DNA from: Rhodospirillaceae bacterium
Lineage (GTDB): Bacteria > Pseudomonadota > Alphaproteobacteria > Rhodospirillales > UBA2165
Assembly (NCBI GenBank): GCA_947467145.1
Contig: CANIGJ010000014.1
Location: 1 to 64,000 of the forward strand
Direction: 5' to 3'
Length of the DNA stretch: 64,000 bases
A program made the position numbers and the translations under genes. The notes beneath the pieces are model-generated. The model did no database searches. It saw nothing but the letters and a program-made list of their open reading frames with translations, and was not told the DNA's origin. This document shows positions 8,132 through 15,319 of this stretch, piece after piece; the first letter of the stretch is position 1, and each line of letters begins with the position of its first letter.

Positions 8132-9354
8132 TGAGCGCTCCCCTAAAAGGTCTGCGCGTCCTGGATCTATCGCGTGTGTTGGCGGGGCCGTGGTGCGGCC
8201 AGATCCTCGCTGATCTCGGCGCCGAGGTGATCAAGATTGAACGTCCGATCAAGGGCGACGACACGCGCGAATGGGGCCCGCCGTTTCTGAAAGACAAGGA
8301 CGGCAGGGAAACGCGAGAATCGGCTTATTTCCTGTCGGCCAATCGCGGCAAGCGTTCGGTCACGGTCGATATCACGAAAGAGGCTGGCCGCGATCTGATC
8401 CGCGCTCTGGCGCGCAAGTGCGACATCCTGATCGAGAATTACAAGGTCGGCGATCTGGCCGGCAAAGGTCTCGGCTACGACGATATCGCCAAGATCAATC
8501 CTGCCATCATCTATTGCTCGATCACGGGCTTTGGCCAGACTGGACCGCGCGCCCAGGAGCCGGGTTACGATTATCTCGCTCAAGGCATGGGCGGCTTGAT
8601 GAGCATCACCGGTGTCGTCGATGGCGAGCCGGGTGCGGGGCCGCAGCGCGCCGGCATGGCGGTCGCCGATCTGACCACCGGCATGTATTCGGTGATCGGC
8701 ATTATGGCGGCGCTGCGCCATCGCGATGCCACGGGGCGCGGCCAACGCCTCGACATGGCCTTGCTCGACACCCAAGTCGGCTGGCTCGCCAATCAGGCGC
8801 AGAATTATTTCGTCGGCGGCACGGTGCCGACGCGCACCGGGTCGTGGCATCCGAACCTGGCGCCCTATCAGCCGTTCAAAACGAGCGACGGTTACGTCAT
8901 CCTCGCGGTCGGCAACGATCTGCAATTCGGACGGCTGTGTACGTTCCTGGGATTGTCGGGTCTCATCAGCGACGAACGCTTTTCGACCAATCCGGCCCGC
9001 GTCGCCAACCGTATCGTTCTGGCCGACGCGTTGGAGGCAGCGACGCAAGGCAAGCCGAGTGCCCATTGGCTGGCCGAATTGCCGCGCGCCGGTGTGCCCT
9101 GCGGTGCGGTGAATACGATCGACAAGGTGTTCGAGGAACCGCAGGTCATCCATCGCGGTATGAAGGTGACTTTGGACCATACCGCGGCCGGTCCGATCCC
9201 TGCCGTCGGCCTGCCGATCAAGTTTTCCGAAAGCGAGGTCGCCTACGAATTGCCGCCGCCGATGCTCGGCGAGCACAATGACGACGTGCTGAATCGCGTT
9301 CTGGGGCTCGACGCGGCTGCGATCGCGAAGCTGAAAGACGCGAAGATTATTTAG
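8131..9354 (+). CDS. class III CoA-transferase (CaiB/BaiF family)
   Basis: A 407-residue CaiB/BaiF-family enzyme. The N-terminal GLRVLDLSRVLAGPWCGQILADLGAEVIK block, NRGKRSV, and the conserved aspartate-containing NYKVGDLAGKGLGYDD region (the family nucleophile is an Asp in this part of the fold) are visible, as are GYDYLAQGMGG and the C-terminal LGEHNDDVL. Such enzymes move CoA from one acyl-CoA to another acid. ATG at 8131 overlaps the cupin stop. It is the last gene of the operon, and its 3' end overlaps the convergent hydrolase gene by 8 bases. Confidence 0.93.
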   Translation: MSAPLKGLRVLDLSRVLAGPWCGQILADLGAEVIKIERPIKGDDTREWGPPFLKDKDGRETRESAYFLSANRGKRSVTVDITKEAGRDLIRALARKCDILIENYKVGDLAGKGLGYDDIAKINPAIIYCSITGFGQTGPRAQEPGYDYLAQGMGGLMSITGVVDGEPGAGPQRAGMAVADLTTGMYSVIGIMAALRHRDATGRGQRLDMALLDTQVGWLANQAQNYFVGGTVPTRTGSWHPNLAPYQPFKTSDGYVILAVGNDLQFGRLCTFLGLSGLISDERFSTNPARVANRIVLADALEAATQGKPSAHWLAELPRAGVPCGAVNTIDKVFEEPQVIHRGMKVTLDHTAAGPIPAVGLPIKFSESEVAYELPPPMLGEHNDDVLNRVLGLDAAAIAKLKDAKII

Positions 9355-10054
9355 ACGCGTCGATCAGGATATCGATCAGCAGCTTCGGCTCGTCGACCAT
9401 CACATCGTGGCCGCACGGCACGCCCGTCACTTGCCAGCGGGGATTGCTCTTAAGCCGTTCGGCGATGGGGCCGAAGGGGGAGGGATCGTAGCCTTCGGCG
9501 CGCACATAGACCGCCTTGCGCACGCTTTCCCAGGGCCGGCTATGGCTGAGCGGTTGGCTCATGGTCGCGGCCGGATGCGGGGTGGTGCGGCGATCGATCC
9601 AATTCTGGTCTTCGGCCGAGCGGACTTTCCACGCGGTGGCCGGCGGCGATTCGGTCATCCAGCCGCTTGCGGCGGTGTTCTCGCGGATCATGCGTTGGCG
9701 TTCCGGCGGTAAGCAGTCGATCAGCGACTGGCCGGGTTCGGGCAGGAAGGCGTCGAGATAGACCATGGCGTCGATGCGATGCCGGCCAGCGTCGGCGGCG
9801 CCCGTGATAACCATGCCGCCATAGCTGTGGCCACACAGCACGACCTTGTCCAATTCCTCGGCCTCGATGACGCCGACCACGTCGCGCACATGGGTGATGA
9901 GATCGACCCGCGGATCAAGCAGGTGCGCCCGCTCGCCGAGCCCGGTCAGGGTGGGGGTGAAGACACGGTGGCCGAGCGCACGTAACGGTTCGGCGACGCG
10001 CGGCCAGCACCAGCCGCCATGCCATGCGCCATGGATGAGTACGAACGTCGCCAT
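9347..10054 (-). CDS. alpha/beta hydrolase (EstC/salicylate-esterase-like)
   Basis: A 235-residue alpha/beta hydrolase. It opens with the FVLIHGAWHGGWCW oxyanion region, has the nucleophile elbow GHSYGG (Ser77) and a late VPCGHDVMVDEP histidine (His216). This N-terminal pattern is typical of the small esterase group that includes EstC and plant methyl-salicylate esterases and hydroxynitrile lyases. No signal peptide is seen, so it is cytoplasmic. It converges on the CoA-transferase gene with an 8-base overlap. It could hydrolyse an ester feeding the neighbouring ligases, but that is inference from position only. Confidence 0.88.
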   Translation of the reverse strand: MATFVLIHGAWHGGWCWPRVAEPLRALGHRVFTPTLTGLGERAHLLDPRVDLITHVRDVVGVIEAEELDKVVLCGHSYGGMVITGAADAGRHRIDAMVYLDAFLPEPGQSLIDCLPPERQRMIRENTAASGWMTESPPATAWKVRSAEDQNWIDRRTTPHPAATMSQPLSHSRPWESVRKAVYVRAEGYDPSPFGPIAERLKSNPRWQVTGVPCGHDVMVDEPKLLIDILIDASK

Positions 10055-10194
10055 ATGAGAATTCCCCCTGAAATATGGCAGGTATTATAGCGGATCGGGC
10101 AAGCCTCGCGAACCTGTGCAAAATGACAATGCCCGCGACATGGCCCGCCTGCGCGGCCTTGATACCGCGTATTTCCCTGCGCAGAATGCCGCCC

Positions 10195-12225
10195 ATGCTC
10201 TTTTATGCCCCGACGATCTTCATCAGCGCGTTCCTGCTGTTCCTCATCCAGCCGATCATTGCGAAGCAGATTCTCCCGTGGTTCGGTGGATCGGCCTCGG
10301 TCTGGACGACGGCCTTGGTGTTCTTCCAGGTCATGCTGCTGGCGGGCTACGCTTATTGCGATGCAACAACCCGCCTCGTCGGTCGGCGCGTCCAAGCCTA
10401 TGTGCATATCGGGCTCCTGATCGTCTCGCTGGTCTTCCTGCCGGTGATGGCGAACCCGGCCTGGAAGCCGCTGGGTGACGAGAATCCGAGCTGGCAGATC
10501 ATCGGCCTGTTGCTGGTCACCATCGGCTTGCCGTTTTTCCTGCTGTCGTCGACCGGCCCGATGGTCCAGTCCTGGTTCGCGCAAAGCTTTGCCAAAGGCC
10601 GCGTCTATCGCCTATTCGCGCTGTCAAATCTCGCCTCGCTCCTGGGGCTCGTCTCCTATCCGTTCGCGATCGAACCTTGGATCACGATGCAGCATCAGGT
10701 CTGGATCTGGTCCGCCGGATACGCAGTGTTTGCCGTCGCCTGCGCGAGTGCTGCGCTCTACGGCCTGTATGGCGCCGGCGCTACGGCCGAGCCCGTAACG
10801 CCGCAACGCGATGAAGTTATATTGTCGCCCGAAGCACCACCCACTATCGGACGGATGGCGACCTGGGTCCTGCTTGCGGCGCTTGGTTCGCTGTTGCTGC
10901 TGGCGACGACCAATCACATCACGCGCGACATCGCCTCGATCCCGTTCCTGTGGATCTTGCCGCTATCGCTTTATCTGCTGACCTTCGTTTTGTGTTTCGA
11001 CAGCGACTTCTGGTATCGCCGCTGGCTGTTCCTGCCGTTGACGGCGCTGTTCCTCGTCGCTTGCGCCTGGGGTCTGCAGGCCAGTTCCATCACCTATAAT
11101 GTACGCATCCTGCTGCCCCTGTACGTGGTGGGCATGTTCGTGCTGTGCATGTTCGCACATGGCGAACTCGCCCAGGATCGGCCGGCGCCTAAGTATCTGA
11201 CGCGCTTCTATCTGATGGTGTCGTTGGGCGGTGCGGTCGGCGGGCTCTTCGTCGGCCTGATCGCGCCCTATATCTTCCCGGACAATTTCGAAACGGGACT
11301 GGGCTATGTCGTTCTGGCCGCCGCCGCCATCTGGGTGCTATGCAAGGAAGGCGTCGTGGTGATGGGGGCCGCCGCCGGCGTCATGGTCGCGTGCGGTGTG
11401 TTCTACGGTATGCAGATCAACGCCGAGGTCGCGGGCAACCGCGTCCTGATGCGCAATTTTTATGCGACCCTGCAGACGCACGATACCACCCCCGATCAGG
11501 CGACGGGTTCGGGGACGCGCGTGCTGATCGACGGCGTGATCATCCATGGCGAACAATATCTGCAAGAGCCCTGGCGTTCGCGCCCCGTCACCTATTACGG
11601 CGTCAATTCGGGTGTCGGCCGGGTCATGGACGTCAAACGCGAGGGCCCGCGTAAGGTTGCGGTCGTCGGGCTCGGTGCGGGCACGATGGCGGCGTTCGGC
11701 AAGGAAGGCGATCAATATCGCTTCTACGAGATCAATCCGCAGATGGTCTGGGTCGCCGAGAACGAATTCTCGTACCTAAAGGATTCGAAAGCGACGAGCA
11801 CGATCGCCATGGGCGATGCGCGCCTGAGTCTCGAGCGCGAAGAGGGCAATAATTTCGACGTCATGGTGATCGACGCGTTCTCCAGCGATTCGGTGCCGAT
11901 GCATCTGATGAGCGCGGAGGCGATGGAAGTTTTCCTCAAGCATCTGGCGCCGGATGGGGTGATCGTGTTCAACGTCACCAACCGCTATCTGAACCTGACC
12001 CCGCCGATCCAATTGATCGCGAAGGAATACGGGCTGGTTTCGGCCTATATCAGCGACGAGCCGACGGACCGTATCCATTACGATTCAGAATTCGTTCTGG
12101 TGTCGCGCGACCCCGCCGTGCTGGGCGATACGCGCATCGCGTCGGGCGCCACGCCGGTCGAGGAAATCCCCAAGCTCGGTGTGTGGACCGACAACTACAA
12201 CAATCTGTTCCGGATCTTGCGTTAG
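10195..12225 (+). CDS. membrane-anchored spermidine-synthase-like protein (fused MFS/SpeE type)
   Basis: About 676 residues. The first 420 or so form about ten to twelve hydrophobic helices, starting with FYAPTIFISAFLLFLIQPIIAKQILPWFGG, the usual opening of this family. The remainder is a spermidine-synthase-like Rossmann domain with GLGAGTMAAFG (SAM/nucleotide loop), YRFYEINPQM and a DVMVIDAFSSDSVPMHL segment. Many bacteria carry such fusions. They are annotated as spermidine synthases but their reaction is unproven, and no decarboxylase partner lies nearby. The start is uncertain: ATG 10195 is nearest the first helix, ATG 10186 and 10075 are also in frame, and no strong ribosome site separates them. 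Confidence 0.85.
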   Translation: MLFYAPTIFISAFLLFLIQPIIAKQILPWFGGSASVWTTALVFFQVMLLAGYAYCDATTRLVGRRVQAYVHIGLLIVSLVFLPVMANPAWKPLGDENPSWQIIGLLLVTIGLPFFLLSSTGPMVQSWFAQSFAKGRVYRLFALSNLASLLGLVSYPFAIEPWITMQHQVWIWSAGYAVFAVACASAALYGLYGAGATAEPVTPQRDEVILSPEAPPTIGRMATWVLLAALGSLLLLATTNHITRDIASIPFLWILPLSLYLLTFVLCFDSDFWYRRWLFLPLTALFLVACAWGLQASSITYNVRILLPLYVVGMFVLCMFAHGELAQDRPAPKYLTRFYLMVSLGGAVGGLFVGLIAPYIFPDNFETGLGYVVLAAAAIWVLCKEGVVVMGAAAGVMVACGVFYGMQINAEVAGNRVLMRNFYATLQTHDTTPDQATGSGTRVLIDGVIIHGEQYLQEPWRSRPVTYYGVNSGVGRVMDVKREGPRKVAVVGLGAGTMAAFGKEGDQYRFYEINPQMVWVAENEFSYLKDSKATSTIAMGDARLSLEREEGNNFDVMVIDAFSSDSVPMHLMSAEAMEVFLKHLAPDGVIVFNVTNRYLNLTPPIQLIAKEYGLVSAYISDEPTDRIHYDSEFVLVSRDPAVLGDTRIASGATPVEEIPKLGVWTDNYNNLFRILR

Positions 12226-12231
12226 ACGCCG

Positions 12232-13506
12232 TTAGGCGGCCGCACCACGGATGATGCCGCCGGCCAAAGTGGCGTTGGTCGCGGGATCGAGCACGACGAA
12301 CGCGCCGGTCGCGCGATTATCCTCATAAAGATCGAACGGTACGTCGGTGCCGATGCGCAAGGTGACGCGCCCGATTTCGTTGGTCGCGAGTTGTCCTTCG
12401 GCGTCGATCTGCGACAAGGTGGTGATGTCGAGTAGATTGTCGAGGGATTCGACCTTCGCCTGATGCGTGCGCGCACCGTGCTTGATCAGATAGGGCCGGC
12501 GCATGTCGAGGTTGGCGCGATCCAGCCAGACGAGATCGGCGCTCAGGCGGCGCGCTACCTGGGGTGCGTTCGCCGGATCGGCGATCAGATCGCCGCGGCT
12601 CACGTCCAATTCGTCGGCCACCGTAATGCAGACCGACGTCGGCGCTTCGGCGCGCTGCACCGACGTGGCGCCGATATAGATGCCGGTCACGACGGTCGAA
12701 AGACCGGCCGGATAGACGGAAATCTTTTGGCCGACTTCGACCGAGCCCGATTCGATGCGGCCCATATAGCCACGGAAGTCGTGATATTCCTTGGTCTGCG
12801 GACGATTGACGCCTTGGACCGGCATGCGCAGCGGCAATTCGGCGCGGTACGATTCGCCGGGTGCGGCGTCGAGCAGGTCGAGCAGCGGCGGGCCGTCATA
12901 CCACGACATCTCGCCCGATTTGGTCACGACGTTTTCGCCGGCGAGCGCCGAGATCGGAACGGTTTCAGGAATGGCGCGACCGAGACGCTGCGAGAAATCG
13001 GCGATCTCGTCGCGGATGGTGGTGAAGCGGCGTAGATCGTGGCCGATCAGGTCCATTTTGTTGACCGCGATGATTTGCGTACGCACGTTGAGCAATGCCG
13101 AGATGCACAGGTGACGGCGCGTCTGCACGGTCACGCCGCGCCGCGCATCGATCAGGGTGACGGCGCAATCGGCACGCGACGCGCCCGTCGCCATGTTACG
13201 CGTATATTGTTCGTGACCCGGCACGTCGGCGACGATGTATTTGCGCTTCGGGCTAGCGAAGTAACGGTACGCCACATCGACGGTGATGCCCTGTTCGCGT
13301 TCGGCAAGCAGGCCGTCGGTGAGCAGCGCGAAATCGGGGATCGTGCGGCCCTTGCGCTCCATGTCGCGTTCGAGATTGGCGCGTTGATCGATGGGGACGG
13401 CATCGAGATCCCACAGCAGACGCCCGATGAGCGTGCTTTTGCCGTCGTCGACACTGCCCGCGGTGGTGACGCGCAGCGGCGCGCGAAGAATGTGATTGTC
13501 GTTCAT
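12232..13506 (-). CDS. cysN: sulfate adenylyltransferase subunit 1 (GTPase)
   Basis: A 424-residue CysN, the GTPase subunit that drives ATP sulfurylase. The G1 motif AGSVDDGKSTLIGRLL is at about residues 16-31, G3 is DVPGHEQYTRNM, and G4 is NKMDL. Translation-factor-like beta-barrel domains follow. Unlike many proteobacterial CysN/C proteins it has no APS-kinase domain, which fits assimilation through direct APS reduction by the CysH in this operon. Its ATG overlaps the cysD stop by one base. The 3' end lies six bases from the convergent spermidine-synthase-like gene. Confidence 0.96.
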   Translation of the reverse strand: MNDNHILRAPLRVTTAGSVDDGKSTLIGRLLWDLDAVPIDQRANLERDMERKGRTIPDFALLTDGLLAEREQGITVDVAYRYFASPKRKYIVADVPGHEQYTRNMATGASRADCAVTLIDARRGVTVQTRRHLCISALLNVRTQIIAVNKMDLIGHDLRRFTTIRDEIADFSQRLGRAIPETVPISALAGENVVTKSGEMSWYDGPPLLDLLDAAPGESYRAELPLRMPVQGVNRPQTKEYHDFRGYMGRIESGSVEVGQKISVYPAGLSTVVTGIYIGATSVQRAEAPTSVCITVADELDVSRGDLIADPANAPQVARRLSADLVWLDRANLDMRRPYLIKHGARTHQAKVESLDNLLDITTLSQIDAEGQLATNEIGRVTLRIGTDVPFDLYEDNRATGAFVVLDPATNATLAGGIIRGAAA

Positions 13507-14423
13507 CAGAAATAACCCGCGCGCTTACGTTCTTCCATGGCCGACTCGCTGGCCTGATCGTCCATGCGGGTCGCGCCGCGTTCCGACACGCGGGCCGAGA
13601 TCACTTCTTCGAGGATCTCGTCCATGGTGCTGGCCGTCGAGGCGACCGGGCAGGTGCAGGTGATATCGCCGACGGTGCGGAAGCGCACCGTGCGGATCTG
13701 CGATTTTTCGCGTGGGCCAATCGGCGTCAGGTTGGTGATCGGCACTAGGACGCCGGAGCGTTCCACCACTTCGCGCTCGTGGGCAAAATACAGCGACGGC
13801 AGATGAATGCCTTCGGCGGCGATGTAACGCCACACGTCGGCTTCGGTCCAATTGCTGATCGGGAAGACACGCATATTTTCGCCCTTGGCGAGGCGTGGAT
13901 TGTAGAGATCCCACAGCTCGGGGCGCTGGCTGCGCGGTTCCCACTGGCCGAACTCGTTACGCACCGAGAAGACGCGTTCCTTGGCGCGTGCCTTTTCTTC
14001 GTCGCGACGTGCGCCGCCGATGCAGGCGTCGATCTTCAATTCGTCGATGGCTTCCAGCAGGGTGACGGCCTGATGCGGATTGCGGCTTTCGTCCTCGCGG
14101 CCCAGCACGACCGTGCCGCGCGCGATCGAATCGCCGACGCTGCGTACCATCAGCTTGGCGCCGTAACGCTTCGCCGTGTCATCGCGGAATTGGATGACCT
14201 CTTCGAAATTATGTTCGGTGTCGATGTGCAGCAGCGTGAACGGGATCGGTGACGGCCAGAACGCCTTGTAGGCGAGATGGACGATGACGGCCGAATCCTT
14301 GCCACCGGAGAACAGCAAGGTGGGATTGCGGAATTCCGCTGCCGTTTCGCGCAGGATATGCATCGCTTCGCTCTCGATCGAGCGGAAGGCGATGTCGGTG
14401 TAGTTATGTGATACGGCGTTCAT
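13506..14423 (-). CDS. cysD: sulfate adenylyltransferase subunit 2
   Basis: A 305-residue CysD, the catalytic ATP-sulfurylase subunit of the PAPS-reductase/adenine-hydrolase fold. The PP-loop reads LLFSGGKDSAVIVHL at about residues 35-49, and the C-terminal RERKRAGYF-like ending (EERKRAGYF) is the family hallmark. The open frame continues 128 codons upstream, but that part is an antisense shadow of cysH; the real ATG at 14423 gives the standard length and overlaps the cysH stop (ATGA). With CysN it makes APS from sulfate and ATP in the cytoplasm. Confidence 0.97.
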   Translation of the reverse strand: MNAVSHNYTDIAFRSIESEAMHILRETAAEFRNPTLLFSGGKDSAVIVHLAYKAFWPSPIPFTLLHIDTEHNFEEVIQFRDDTAKRYGAKLMVRSVGDSIARGTVVLGREDESRNPHQAVTLLEAIDELKIDACIGGARRDEEKARAKERVFSVRNEFGQWEPRSQRPELWDLYNPRLAKGENMRVFPISNWTEADVWRYIAAEGIHLPSLYFAHEREVVERSGVLVPITNLTPIGPREKSQIRTVRFRTVGDITCTCPVASTASTMDEILEEVISARVSERGATRMDDQASESAMEERKRAGYF

Positions 14424-15181
14424 TTTGGTCCTAGCGCGCGATGGGCTTTGGCGGGATCGAAGTGCAGTCCGCATTCCTTGGTTTCGGGATTCTCCCACCA
14501 CCAGCGCCCGGCGCGGATATCCTCGCCGACGGTGATGGCGCGCGTGCAGGGCGCGCAGCCGAGGCTGGGGTAACCCTGGTCGTGCAAGGCGTTGTAGGGG
14601 ACGTGGTGACGGCGGATGTAGTTCCAGACGTCGTCGGTGGTCCACTCGATCAGCGGATTGAATTTTTCGAGTTTGTGGTCGGCGTCCCATTCGCGCACGC
14701 CAAGATCGGCGCGCGTCACCGATTGCTCGCGGCGCAGGCCCGTGAGCCAAGCCTTCTTGCCGACCAACGCATGATTGAGCGGCACGAGCTTGCGGATGCG
14801 GCAGCATTCCTTGCGCAGTTCGATCGAGCCGTAGAATGCGTTCGGGCCGTTGGTGAGGACGTAATTTTCGACGTCCGCGCGTTCGGGAGCATAGGGGCGG
14901 ATCGCAATGCCGTAATGCTCGCGGACCTCTTGGATCACGCGATAGGTCTCTTCGGGCAAGCGGCCGGTATCGAGGGTGAAGATGTCGATGGCAGCGCCGC
15001 TGCGCGCGATCAGATCGGTGAGCACCTGATCTTCGGCGCCGAGGCTTGTCGCGAACGACGCGGGTGAAAAGTCGCGCGCGATGTCGGCGAGGAGCCGTAG
15101 CGCGTCGGCTTCTTTTGCATCGAGCTGCGCCGCGTCTGCTGCACTGAGAGGTGCCTGATCCGCCGGGGATACATGATCCAT
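14420..15181 (-). CDS. cysH: phosphoadenylyl/adenylyl-sulfate reductase (APS-type)
   Basis: A 253-residue CysH. It has FATSLGAEDQVLTDL, TLDTGRLPEETY, and both cysteine pairs of iron-sulfur APS reductases: ECCRIRK and GCAPCTR, which ligate a [4Fe-4S] cluster. It therefore should reduce APS directly to sulfite. ATG at 15181 is chosen; a GTG at 15229 is in frame but would add 16 residues encoded by the AT-rich promoter zone. It heads a cysH-cysD-cysN operon in which every junction overlaps. Confidence 0.95.
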   Translation of the reverse strand: MDHVSPADQAPLSAADAAQLDAKEADALRLLADIARDFSPASFATSLGAEDQVLTDLIARSGAAIDIFTLDTGRLPEETYRVIQEVREHYGIAIRPYAPERADVENYVLTNGPNAFYGSIELRKECCRIRKLVPLNHALVGKKAWLTGLRREQSVTRADLGVREWDADHKLEKFNPLIEWTTDDVWNYIRRHHVPYNALHDQGYPSLGCAPCTRAITVGEDIRAGRWWWENPETKECGLHFDPAKAHRALGPK

Positions 15182-15242
15182 CACGGGATGCCTTAAAACA
15201 TAATTGGAATGTATATTAAACTTAATCACACCATAGTTTGTA

Positions 15243-15274
15243 TGAATTGTTCATTCAACACATATTTATTATGT
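15243..15274 (-). promoter_or_regulatory. two short inverted repeats upstream of cysH
   Basis: In the AT-rich gap before cysH lie TGAAT-N5-ATTCA (15243-15257) and ACATA-N5-TATGT (15260-15274), both perfect 5-bp arms with 5-bp spacers, two bases apart. They stand 62-93 bases upstream of the cysH start, where an operator for a sulfur-responsive regulator would be expected. The regulator is not known. With arms this short, one such repeat could be chance in AT-rich DNA; the adjacency of two is what makes it worth noting. Confidence 0.45.
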
Positions 15275-15319
15275 TAAATAGATGCAAAAAGCGCGATATA
15301 CCGCAGAAAGGCGGGTTTA

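Noticed and set aside
10075-10194. N-terminal extension of the spermidine-synthase-like protein
   Set aside because: The 40 extra residues are not membrane-like and lie in the divergent promoter region; family members begin just before the first helix.
14424-14807. Upstream extension of the cysD frame
   Set aside because: The additional 128 codons are an alternative frame of cysH; the ATG at 14423 gives the normal CysD length and an ATGA overlap.
15182-15319. Riboswitch before cysH
   Set aside because: The region is AT-rich with only short 5-bp repeats; I see no SAM-type conserved core.
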